Part shown: positions 1-6,209 of the stretch, in pieces | Position numbering within the stretch: the first letter of the stretch is position 1 | Layout: each line of letters starts with the position of its first letter | Assembly (NCBI GenBank): GCA_015662615.1 | Contig: DQTU01000029.1 | Span: 1 to 13,646, forward strand | Source of the DNA: Campylobacterales bacterium | GTDB lineage: Bacteria > Campylobacterota > Campylobacteria > Campylobacterales > QNZT01 | Direction of reading: 5' to 3' | DNA length: 13,646 nt | Notes under the pieces: model-generated | Seen by the model: the letters and a program-made list of their open reading frames with translations, nothing else | The model's database searches: none | What the model was told of the DNA's origin: nothing | Program-made: the position numbers and the translations under genes

Positions 1-2
1 AT

Positions 3-71
3 TTAGTGAGCATTATCGCTGTACTACAGGATGTCACTCAAAAAATGCTTGGGTTTAGGTGCGAAAGTTAA
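3..71 (+). CDS. C-terminal tail of an unidentified upstream gene (partial)
   Basis: The window opens in what may be the last 22 codons of a gene, read in frame 3 and ending in TAA at 69-71. The peptide begins LVSIIAVLQDV and ends GFRCES, an amphipathic helix-like tail. The other plus frames either stop at once or give a less protein-like tail. It is too short to assign to a family, and its start lies outside the window. No clear intrinsic terminator follows it; 72-118 is plain AT-rich spacer before the leu promoter. The frame choice is an inference. Confidence 0.4.
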   Translation, partial: LVSIIAVLQDVTQKMLGFRCES

Positions 72-118
72 GATAATAATGACAAAAAGTTTTAGATTGA
101 GTATATTTGTAGCAGGAT

Positions 119-147
119 TTGCCTCTTTCCTAAAAACATGCTACAAT
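119..147 (+). promoter_or_regulatory. Sigma-70-type promoter of the leucine leader and leuA
   Basis: A -35-like TTGCCT (119-124) is separated by exactly 17 bases from a -10-like TACAAT (142-147). The -10 is preceded by TG one base away (TGCTACAAT, 139-147), an extended -10. Transcription would start near 154, about 20 bases before the leader-peptide start codon, so the leader ORF would be the first thing translated. This arrangement fits an attenuator-controlled amino acid operon. Confidence 0.6.
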
Positions 148-173
148 ACAACAAATTCAAACAAGGAGAAACC

Positions 174-257
174 ATGATACGAAATCAAACAGTTCAAAAC
201 TTTACTACTGGAACTAAATCACTTCTCCTACTCTCACTCTTCCTTCTCAGACTCTAA
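174..257 (+). CDS. Leucine-rich leader peptide upstream of leuA (27 aa)
   Basis: This short ORF starts at ATG 174 with a strong Shine-Dalgarno AAGGAG (163-168) five bases upstream, and ends at TAA 255-257. The peptide begins MIRNQTVQNF and finishes SLLLLSLFLLRL, so 8 of its last 11 residues are Leu. Five of these eight Leu codons are CTC; reading all leucines of the following leuA (about 36) I found no CTC. A peptide with clustered Leu codons directly before a leucine biosynthesis gene is the hallmark of ribosome-stalling control, as known for leuL of Enterobacteria. It is probably a regulatory device: low charged tRNA-Leu stalls the ribosome on codons 17-27 and changes folding or access of the downstream mRNA. 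There is no sequence similarity to enteric LeuL beyond the Leu run. The function is inferred; the ORF, RBS and Leu cluster are seen directly. Confidence 0.85.
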   Translation: MIRNQTVQNFTTGTKSLLLLSLFLLRL

Positions 258-340
258 TTTTTAGACGCGAATACAATTCCAATTTAAAAGTTTGCATATT
301 TTTATGCTATATTGATAATATATAAATAGAGAGAAACATT
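258..340 (+). promoter_or_regulatory. Leader-to-leuA spacer, candidate leucine attenuator
   Basis: The 83 bases between the leader stop and leuA hold two small adjacent hairpins: GCATA-tttt-TATGC (294-307) and TATATT-gat-AATATA (308-322). The second ends six bases before the weak leuA ribosome site AGAGAG (328-333). Neither is a GC-rich stem followed by a T-run, so a classic intrinsic attenuator is not visible. Control could act on leuA translation, through Rho, or on mRNA stability. A weak second promoter (TTGCAT 292-297, 16-base spacer, GATAAT 314-319) is also possible. Confidence 0.4.
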
Positions 341-1978
341 ATGAAATACACAAAATTTAAAAAAATAGATATTAAGAATAGAACATGGCCAGATAATGAA
401 ATCAAAGAAGCACCAGTATGGTGTAGTGTGGATCTTAGAGATGGAAACCAATCGTTAATAAAACCGATGACCTTGGATAAAAAGGTGCGATTTTTTAAGT
501 TATTAGTGGAGATGGGTTTCAAAGAGATTGAGGTTGGATTTCCAAGTGCGAGTGAAGTTGAGTATGAATTTACCCGGTATTTGATTGAAAATGATTTAAT
601 TCCTGATGATGTTACGATTCAGATCTTAACTCAAGCTAGAGAGCATTTGATTAAAAAAAGTTCTGAGGCGTTACAGGGTGCTAAAAATGTAATTGTGCAT
701 CTTTATAACTCTACTTCGACAAATCAGCGGGAAATTGTTTTTAAAAAGAGTCAAAAAGAGATTACAGAGATTGCTTTGCAAGGCGTGGCATGGATAAAAG
801 AGTATTTTGAAGGGTTTGACGGAAATGTTGGGTTTGAGTATTCGCCTGAGAGTTTTACACAAACGGAGTTAGAGTTTGCAAGAGATATTTGTAATGCTGT
901 AGTGGACGCATGGAATCCACAGGGGGATGAAAAAGTGATTTTAAATCTTCCTGCAACTGTGGAGTCTTCAACACCAAATATTTACGCAGATCAGATAGAG
1001 TGGATGTGCCGTGAAATCAAAAGGCGTGATCAAGTGTTGATAAGTCTTCATGCCCACAACGATAGAGGTACAGCGATAGCAGCAACTGAGCTTGCTTTGA
1101 TGGCAGGAGCGGATAGAGTTGAGGGAACCTTACTTGGAAATGGAGAGCGAACGGGAAATGTTGATATCCTTACTGTTGGGTTGAATATGTATACTCAGGG
1201 AGTTGACCCTAAACTTGACTTTTCTGATGTGGATAAGATAGTGAAAACCGTAGAGAGTGTTAATGAGATTTCGACTAATGTCAGACATCCTTATGTGGGG
1301 TATTTGGTTTATACTGCTTTTAGTGGTTCGCATCAAGATGCTATTAAAAAAGGTATGGAGTTTCAAAAAACAAAAGAACAGTGGTGTGTGCCCTATCTTC
1401 CAATAGACCCAAAAGATGTAGGACGGGATTATGAGGCGATTATTCGTATCAATTCACAATCTGGAAAAGGTGGTGTTGCTTATATCTTGAATGCGAACTA
1501 TGGCTATAAAATTCCAAAATCAATGGAGCCATTGGTTGGAAAAATCATCCAGAAAAAGAGTGAAAAAGTAGATGGGATATTGAGTGAACAGCAGATATTA
1601 AAGCTTTTTGAAGATCAATTTGTAAATCGCCATGATTTCTACTGTTTGAGTGATTTTAAAATCGAAATAGATGATAGGCATTCAAGTGTTGAGGGAGATT
1701 TTTGTATCGGAGATGAGAAATACTCTCAAAAGATTACAGCTGGCGGTATCATAGATGCTGTGAGTAATGGATTTAAAGAGTTGGGAGCAGAGTTTAAAAT
1801 AGTTGAATATTTTGAACATGCACTTTCCCATGGATCAGATGCAAAAGCCGCTGCTTATTTTGCAGTTGTTTCACACGGTAAAACATGCTATGGCGTTGGG
1901 GTAGGGGATAATATCTCTTACGCTTCTATCAATGCCTTGATAAGTACGCTAAACATAGCATATGCGGATCAAGATTGA
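341..1978 (+). CDS. leuA: 2-isopropylmalate synthase, long (yeast/actinobacterial) type
   Basis: This enzyme condenses acetyl-CoA with 2-oxoisovalerate to form 2-isopropylmalate, the first committed step of leucine synthesis in the cytoplasm. The 545-residue protein has the TIM-barrel catalytic domain with the signature WCSVDLRDGNQ (residues 27-37), the metal-binding HAHND (237-241) and the GNGERTGN segment (266-273). A C-terminal LeuA dimer/regulatory domain (about 445-545) ends with a GVGVGDNISYASINAL stretch, so leucine feedback inhibition is expected. The start of the protein and its length fit the longer LeuA class (TIGR00970 type) rather than the E. coli type. The start ATG has only a weak AGAGAG ribosome site (328-333), which may be part of the control exerted by the Leu-rich leader ORF upstream. 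leuB, leuC and leuD are not in the window. The stop overlaps the next gene by 4 nt, implying co-transcription. Confidence 0.95.
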   Translation: MKYTKFKKIDIKNRTWPDNEIKEAPVWCSVDLRDGNQSLIKPMTLDKKVRFFKLLVEMGFKEIEVGFPSASEVEYEFTRYLIENDLIPDDVTIQILTQAREHLIKKSSEALQGAKNVIVHLYNSTSTNQREIVFKKSQKEITEIALQGVAWIKEYFEGFDGNVGFEYSPESFTQTELEFARDICNAVVDAWNPQGDEKVILNLPATVESSTPNIYADQIEWMCREIKRRDQVLISLHAHNDRGTAIAATELALMAGADRVEGTLLGNGERTGNVDILTVGLNMYTQGVDPKLDFSDVDKIVKTVESVNEISTNVRHPYVGYLVYTAFSGSHQDAIKKGMEFQKTKEQWCVPYLPIDPKDVGRDYEAIIRINSQSGKGGVAYILNANYGYKIPKSMEPLVGKIIQKKSEKVDGILSEQQILKLFEDQFVNRHDFYCLSDFKIEIDDRHSSVEGDFCIGDEKYSQKITAGGIIDAVSNGFKELGAEFKIVEYFEHALSHGSDAKAAAYFAVVSHGKTCYGVGVGDNISYASINALISTLNIAYADQD

Positions 1979-2583
1979 CTCTTATAGAAGTTGCTGAGAT
2001 TATTGGGATTCTCTCCTTCTCTCTCAGTGGCTTTTTTATCGCAGTATCTAGTAAATTAGATATCTTAGGTGTTTTTATCGCCTCTTTTCTTACAGCACTT
2101 GGTGGCGGTGTTATCCGTGATGTTTTAGTAGGAAGAGAGCTATACGCTTTTAGTAATAATTTAGCTTCTATTTTAGTTATATCTGTTGTGATAATAGCAA
2201 TTTTATTTAAACTTCAACGCTTTGCAAATATCGAAAAAAATACCTTTTTCATGGTAGCAGATACATTAGGTCTTGTCTCATTTGCTATCTCAGGAGCACT
2301 TGTTGGCGTTGAGGCAGAGTTTAATTTTTTTGGTGTGATACTGCTCTCTTTGATTACTGCTGTTGGCGGCGGAGTTTTGAGAGATATGCTTATAAATAAA
2401 ATACCTATGATTTTAGTGAGTGAGTTTTATGGAACAGTTGCTATTTTTGTGGGAGTGCTTATTTATACTTTAGGTATTATTGAAATGTTGAATTTTCTTA
2501 CCATCATGAATGTCTTTTTTCTGGGAGTTGGATTGAGGTTTTTTGCTTTTTATAAAGATTGGCATCTGCCGAAGATTTTATAG
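1975..2583 (+). CDS. YicG/TRIC-type membrane protein (Gly_transporter, former UPF0126 family)
   Basis: A 202-residue integral inner-membrane protein built from two tandem repeats of about three membrane segments each. Each repeat carries the family motif: GGGVIRD at residues 43-49 and GGGVLRD at 131-137. The tail RFFAFYKDWHLPKI also fits the family. Relatives are annotated as glycine transporters by Pfam and are related to TRIC-type cation channels; the true substrate here is unknown. The start is TTG at 1975, overlapping the leuA stop as TTGA, with only a weak GGAT (1966-1969) upstream, so translation is probably coupled to leuA. No other start in the frame would keep the first repeat intact. 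Its place in a leucine-regulated unit could mean it moves an amino acid or simply be convenience; this is inference. Confidence 0.85.
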   Translation: MTLIEVAEIIGILSFSLSGFFIAVSSKLDILGVFIASFLTALGGGVIRDVLVGRELYAFSNNLASILVISVVIIAILFKLQRFANIEKNTFFMVADTLGLVSFAISGALVGVEAEFNFFGVILLSLITAVGGGVLRDMLINKIPMILVSEFYGTVAIFVGVLIYTLGIIEMLNFLTIMNVFFLGVGLRFFAFYKDWHLPKIL

Positions 2584-2592
2584 CTTTAATTG

Positions 2593-2598
2593 TATAAT
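2593..2598 (+). promoter_or_regulatory. -10 element for the CDF transporter gene
   Basis: A perfect TATAAT lies ten bases after the stop of the preceding gene and 25 bases before the next start codon. No -35 hexamer stands 15-19 bases upstream, which is usual for the housekeeping sigma factor of Campylobacter and relatives. It would give a short leader of roughly 18 bases containing the GGAG ribosome site at 2614-2617. Confidence 0.4.
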
Positions 2599-2622
2599 GT
2601 GTAAAAATTATTCGGAGTCTCC

Positions 2623-3507
2623 ATGACCTTACAAAAAAAAGCCACACTTGTTGCTAGTGCTACCTCTACACTTTTAATTTTCATCAAACTTACCATTGGA
2701 ATCATGAGTGGTTCAGTTGCTGTACTTGCTAGTGCAATCGATTCAGTCCTTGATCTAATCGTTTCAGTATTTAACTTTTTTGCGGTTACCAAATCAGAAC
2801 AGCCTGCTGATAAAGTTTTTAATTATGGGCGTGGAAAGATAGAGGCTTTGGCTGCTGTGATTGAAGGTACGGTTATCACCATGTCTGGTGTTTATATCTT
2901 TTATGTTGCGATTCGTAAAGCATTTGGAGGGGAAGAGACTAAACTTCTTGAAACTTCTATCATCGTCATGTTGATCTCTTTGGTTATCACAATTGCTTTG
3001 GTTCTTTATCTAAACTATGTGGCAAAAAAGACAGGTTCTATGGTTATCAAGTCAGATGCTCTTCATTATAAAACTGATATTTTTACCAATGGTGCAATTC
3101 TTGTCTCTTTGGTAATGATTCAATTTACTTCTTGGCAGATTATTGATTCTATTATCGGTGGGCTTATCGCTATTTATATCATCTCTGAGGCTTATAAGAT
3201 TATCAAAGAGGGTGTTTATGTTCTTTTGGATGGTGCATTGGAAGATAAGCAAGTTGAACATATAGAGCATATTATAAATAGTGAAGAGGGGTTAACAAGT
3301 TACCATTTTCTTAAGACTAGAACTTCGGGACATAACAATTTTGTAGATGTACATTTAGTTTTTACCAGCGATATTTTACTTTTAGAAGCACACCGTATCA
3401 GTGATCATATCGAAGAGCGAATTGCTTTGTTGGATCCAACTCGTGAGTGGGTAATGAATATGCACCTAGATCCATATGATGACAGCGTAGCTGAACATCA
3501 CCACTAA
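2623..3507 (+). CDS. Cation diffusion facilitator (FieF/YiiP-like metal exporter)
   Basis: An inner-membrane antiporter that would export divalent metal (zinc, iron, cadmium or manganese class) in exchange for protons. The 294-residue protein has the usual six-helix transmembrane domain (to about residue 205) and a cytoplasmic C-terminal domain. The transport site is intact: D40 and D44 in helix 2, and H148 and D152 in helix 5 (SDALHYKTD), the DD-HD arrangement of FieF. The C-terminal binuclear site also looks present (H228, H244, H257, H281, D283). The loop site known as site B in E. coli FieF is missing: the two histidines there are F66 and R70 here. The protein ends in EHHH. The start ATG is placed by CGGAG six bases upstream. 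The gene converges on the minus-strand gene downstream, with stop codons overlapping by 4 nt. Exact metal preference cannot be read from the sequence. Confidence 0.9.
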   Translation: MTLQKKATLVASATSTLLIFIKLTIGIMSGSVAVLASAIDSVLDLIVSVFNFFAVTKSEQPADKVFNYGRGKIEALAAVIEGTVITMSGVYIFYVAIRKAFGGEETKLLETSIIVMLISLVITIALVLYLNYVAKKTGSMVIKSDALHYKTDIFTNGAILVSLVMIQFTSWQIIDSIIGGLIAIYIISEAYKIIKEGVYVLLDGALEDKQVEHIEHIINSEEGLTSYHFLKTRTSGHNNFVDVHLVFTSDILLLEAHRISDHIEERIALLDPTREWVMNMHLDPYDDSVAEHHH

Positions 3508-3534
3508 GATGCTTTTTGGTGGTGCATATTGTTC
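3493..3534. repeat. Imperfect inverted repeat at the convergent gene ends
   Basis: GAACA (3493-3497) pairs with TGTTC (3530-3534), and inside it CACCAC (3499-3504) pairs with GTGGTG (3519-3524), with an asymmetric internal loop. It spans the overlapping stop codons of the CDF gene and the minus-strand gene. It could end transcription from both sides, but no clean T-run follows in either direction, so a terminator role is only possible. Confidence 0.3.
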
Positions 3535-3713
3535 ATCTTTTGTTGAATGATATGTTGTTTGCGCTCAAATGTTTGTTTAACTTCATCTATAAGTGTATAT
3601 GCAGTTCTCATATCCTCTATCTTTCTAAATTCAGGAACATCTTGTACAAGTTTATCGATCGTTATGATATCTCTTCTAGTAAGTGCTAATTTAAATAGTT
3701 CAATCCAGTTCAT
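3504..3713 (-). CDS. Small FliT-position protein, paralogue A (69 aa)
   Basis: A small, charged, all-helical protein beginning MNWIELFKLAL. I do not recognise it by family. Its core PEFRKIEDMRTAYTLI is repeated almost intact in the next gene of the cluster (3823-4080). By hand alignment about 34 of 65 positions are identical. Both follow fliS, the position held by the FliD chaperone FliT in other bacteria, so a flagellar export chaperone role is a reasonable guess and no more. The start ATG has an AAGGA-type site in an A-rich run just upstream. A separate -10-like TATAGT (3743-3748) suggests it can be transcribed independently of fliS. Its stop overlaps that of the convergent CDF gene. Confidence 0.75.
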   Translation of the reverse strand: MNWIELFKLALTRRDIITIDKLVQDVPEFRKIEDMRTAYTLIDEVKQTFERKQHIIQQKMNNMHHQKAS

Positions 3714-3742
3714 CTTTTTTCCTTTTTAATTCTTATGGTGTA

Positions 3743-3777
3743 ACTATACCGGTAAGAAATGTCAAAGTTGTGTCAAA
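3743..3777 (-). promoter_or_regulatory. Candidate promoter and direct repeat upstream of paralogue A
   Basis: Read on the minus strand, two TTGACA hexamers (3771-3776 and 3760-3765) lie 11 bases apart, one helical turn. They are followed by a -10-like TATAGT at 3743-3748, which overlaps the 8-base palindrome TACCGGTA (3747-3754). Neither TTGACA is 17 bases from TATAGT (the gaps are 22 and 11), so they may be a regulator's direct-repeat site rather than a -35. A start near 3736 would give a leader of about 23 bases. Confidence 0.35.
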
Positions 3778-3822
3778 ACTAAATTATTTGTAAATTTTAT
3801 CTACTAATTTTAAATAGTTAGA

Positions 3823-4080
3823 TTAATAAACCTCATCAAATTGAGACTCACGCATATCTATACTAAAAAACTTTTTTGCTTGCTTCATTTTATTCATTTT
3901 TTGTTGGATATTTGCTTGCTCACTTTCAAATCTCTTTTTTGCTTCACCTATTAAGGTATATGCTTCTCTCATGTCGTCTATTCTTCTAAATTCTGGTATT
4001 TCGTTTAGAAGCAAGTCTACTGTATTTATATCTTCTTCTATAATCGCTATTTTAAAGGATTTAAGCCATTTCGTATTCAA
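3823..4080 (-). CDS. Small FliT-position protein, paralogue B (85 aa)
   Basis: The second member of the tandem pair. Residues 4-66 align with paralogue A, including PEFRRIDDMREAYTLI and IQQKMNKM; a longer C-terminal tail ends in DEVY. I chose TTG at 4078-4080 as the start: it has a GAGGAG site (core GGAG 4088-4091) seven bases upstream, and it makes the N-terminus (MNTKWLKSF) line up with MNWIELF of paralogue A. The open frame continues to 4146, but that start would overlap fliS by 86 bases and lacks a better site. With TTG the overlap with the end of fliS is 20 bases, implying translational coupling. Helical, charged and without membrane segments, it fits a small cytoplasmic flagellar chaperone, FliT-like by position only. 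No family is recognised with certainty. Confidence 0.75.
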   Translation of the reverse strand: MNTKWLKSFKIAIIEEDINTVDLLLNEIPEFRRIDDMREAYTLIGEAKKRFESEQANIQQKMNKMKQAKKFFSIDMRESQFDEVY

Positions 4081-4441
4081 CTGTAGTCTCCTCTTTCCAA
4101 GTTTCAAGTAGAACTTTGACGACATGGATGATGCTATCAAGCTCATTAGTTGAGTTTTTTATGTTTGCTCTGTTGAGCGTTTTTATCTGATGCATATAAA
4201 GTCCGCTTAGATATGCTGTCATATCAGTTCCATCATTGCTCAGTGAACTGATAAGTTCTATAAAAATATCTGAGGATTTGTTAATCCACTTGGCTTTAGC
4301 TTCAGCGTCTCCCTCTTCAATAGCTCTTTTTGCCAATGAAGCAAATCTTAAAAGTCCCTCATATAACATCTCTATAAGTTTTTCTGGTGTTTGTACCGCC
4401 GTATGGTTTTGGTTATATGCCTGATATGCTTTTGCTGTCAT
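4061..4441 (-). CDS. fliS: Flagellar export chaperone FliS
   Basis: FliS binds the C-terminal region of flagellin in the cytoplasm, keeps it unpolymerised and guides it to the flagellar type III export gate. The 126-residue, mainly helical protein begins MTAKAYQAYNQNHTAVQTP and continues with a KLIEMLYEGLLRF helix, the typical FliS N-terminus; total length is normal for the family. The start is set by GGAGGAG (4447-4453), which lies in the 14-base gap after the fliD stop. The gene is the third in flaG-fliD-fliS, and its 3' end overlaps paralogue B by 20 bases. Nothing is missing or unusual. Confidence 0.93.
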   Translation of the reverse strand: MTAKAYQAYNQNHTAVQTPEKLIEMLYEGLLRFASLAKRAIEEGDAEAKAKWINKSSDIFIELISSLSNDGTDMTAYLSGLYMHQIKTLNRANIKNSTNELDSIIHVVKVLLETWKEETTVEYEMA

Positions 4442-4455
4442 TCTTTCTCCTCCTG

Positions 4456-5805
4456 CTATTTATCTGCAAATTGTGCTTCAATCATAGATGATAGCATGCT
4501 TGATTGACTAGTTAGTTTACCTATGACACCATCAAATGCTGCAAATCTTTTTGTCATGATTGCATACTTATCGTCCAATCTCGTTTGAGCTTTAGTCTGT
4601 TCTTCTAAAAGTGACTTTAAACTATCTTTAATATTGTTATTTAATGATTTTAGAGCACCAATTGAACTCGTTGCAATATCAAAAAGTTTGTCTTCAAATT
4701 TATTAAAAAGACCATTTTCTCCATCTGTACCTCTAAAAAAGTCTTCAACTTTACTCGCATCAGTATCAATCATCTCTTTAAATTCTGTTTCATCAAATTT
4801 TAGTGTTCCGCCTCTTTCGACTTCAAATCCAAAATCTGCTATAGTCTTACCTTCAGTTGTGATTGTTCTATTTATAACATTATTTAAATCGGCAGAGATG
4901 TTTCTAATTTCACTAGTTCCTTGAAAGATACCCGCAGTTTTAGTCTCTGAATCATATTTGGTAACAGCAGATAGTTTCTCTATGGCTGCATTATATTTTT
5001 CAGCAAATGCAGCCATCTCTTCAACTAGTTTATCATTGTCAGATTCAATATTTACAGATGTTATACCTTCGCTCTGGAGATTTAATGTGACTCCATCAAC
5101 TAAATCATCAACAGTGTTACTTGATCTAAAAACTGTTATTCCGTCAATCTCAATTTCTGCATCTTTTGGTTCATTTCCAATTCTATTAAAAGCAAGGCTT
5201 TTTGCTGAATCAGTTTCTGTACTTGTAACCGTAAATTTACTATCAACTCCAGTATCTGATGATTTTAAAATAAGTTTATATGGATCTGTTCCACCTACAT
5301 TTAGAACAGAAGCCTCAATTTTTCCATCTGTTGCAGTTTTGATTTTTTCTGCTACTGTTTTTAAGGAGTCTGTTATACCAACTTCAACATCATAGTCTGT
5401 GCCATCTATGCTAAATGTCAATGTTTGTGGTTCTACCAATGCCTCATCATATGCAAATCCTAATGAAGATTCTTGAATATCACGTGTTGCCAATGATTTG
5501 ACATTAATATCAAAGTTTTGCACTTGAGCTGCTGCTGTAGTATCAACAGTTATAGAATCACCTGTAAGTGTGCTGGTTTTATTTTGATATAGCTCTGGTT
5601 CAGATAGTGCAACAATTTGATCATTAAGATCAGTAATAAGTTTTTTAATCTCTGCTAATTCTGTCTGTTTATTGTTAGAAACATCAATTTTTCTCTCAAT
5701 TGGCTTGATTACGGCTGAAGTATCTGCCTCTTTAAGTTGATCAATAATATCATTTGTTAAAACCCCTTGGCTTCCAAGCCCTAGGGTACTTAATGCACCT
5801 GCCAT
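4456..5805 (-). CDS. fliD: Flagellar filament cap protein FliD (HAP2)
   Basis: FliD forms the cap at the growing filament tip and folds exported flagellin into place. The 449-residue protein has the FliD N-terminal domain (about residues 1-100), beginning MAGALSTLGLGSQGVLTNDI with the internal QNFDINVKSLA strand. The C-terminal FliD domain ends in a long helix finishing SMLSSMIEAQFADK. It is about E. coli size and clearly shorter than the roughly 640-residue FliD of Campylobacter jejuni, so the surface-exposed middle is reduced. It follows flaG by three bases; its AAGGA ribosome site lies inside the last codons of flaG, indicating coupled translation. Expression is probably driven by the sigma-28-type promoter upstream of flaG. 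Confidence 0.93.
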   Translation of the reverse strand: MAGALSTLGLGSQGVLTNDIIDQLKEADTSAVIKPIERKIDVSNNKQTELAEIKKLITDLNDQIVALSEPELYQNKTSTLTGDSITVDTTAAAQVQNFDINVKSLATRDIQESSLGFAYDEALVEPQTLTFSIDGTDYDVEVGITDSLKTVAEKIKTATDGKIEASVLNVGGTDPYKLILKSSDTGVDSKFTVTSTETDSAKSLAFNRIGNEPKDAEIEIDGITVFRSSNTVDDLVDGVTLNLQSEGITSVNIESDNDKLVEEMAAFAEKYNAAIEKLSAVTKYDSETKTAGIFQGTSEIRNISADLNNVINRTITTEGKTIADFGFEVERGGTLKFDETEFKEMIDTDASKVEDFFRGTDGENGLFNKFEDKLFDIATSSIGALKSLNNNIKDSLKSLLEEQTKAQTRLDDKYAIMTKRFAAFDGVIGKLTSQSSMLSSMIEAQFADK

Positions 5806-5808
5806 CTG

Positions 5809-6180
5809 TTATCCTTTTTTATCAAAAAGCACACCGACTAAATCTTGCATGCTCTCTTTTATTTTCATCGCTTCTTCTGTTGGAAGTTTTTGTATAACTC
5901 TTCCAGTATGTTTATCGGTTACACTGATATAGACTTCATCTATTTTTTCGTTATAGGCAAACTTAACATCAAGGTTTAATGAATCTGAAATATCATTAAA
6001 CTCTTTTGTAGCCTCTTTAGGTTTTATTGCCTGTTTATCTTGTTCTATATGCTCTTGTTTTTCTGTTTTTGCCGCTACTACTGTTGGCTGTACAGTTTTT
6101 GTTTCTACCTTTGTAGGGCTTTGCATGATTTGTGTACTAACCATTGGTTGAGTACTTGGCGTTATCATTGTGGATTCCAT
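5809..6180 (-). CDS. flaG: FlaG family protein
   Basis: FlaG proteins influence flagellar filament length; the biochemical role is not settled. The FlaG domain occupies roughly residues 65-123, including the VYISVTDKHTGRVIQKLP segment, and is preceded by a low-complexity linker rich in T, Q, V and K. I place the start at ATG 6178-6180 (MESTMITPSTQP) because AAAGGAG stands five bases upstream (core GGAG 6186-6189). The frame stays open to 6243, but that longer start has no such site and would cover the promoter. The resulting length is 123 aa, normal for the family. First gene of flaG-fliD-fliS. Confidence 0.9.
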   Translation of the reverse strand: MESTMITPSTQPMVSTQIMQSPTKVETKTVQPTVVAAKTEKQEHIEQDKQAIKPKEATKEFNDISDSLNLDVKFAYNEKIDEVYISVTDKHTGRVIQKLPTEEAMKIKESMQDLVGVLFDKKG

Positions 6181-6209
6181 TGCTACTCCTTTAGCTTCTT
6201 CTAAAAAGT

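Noticed and set aside
294..322. Hairpins before leuA as an intrinsic terminator
   Set aside because: The stems are 5-6 bp, almost all A:T, and no T-run follows; recorded only as possible regulatory structure.
2560..2598. TTGGCA as the -35 for the TATAAT before the CDF gene
   Set aside because: The spacer is 28 bases, too long for a sigma-70 promoter.
4081..4146. Longer N-terminus for paralogue B, from ATG 4146
   Set aside because: It would overlap fliS by 86 bases, lacks a good ribosome site and adds residues with no match in paralogue A.
4958..5395. A 145-codon plus-strand open frame inside fliD, and another at 4634-4924
   Set aside because: Both are Ser/Val-rich mirror readings of fliD codons without recognisable domains; fliD has clear N- and C-terminal domains.
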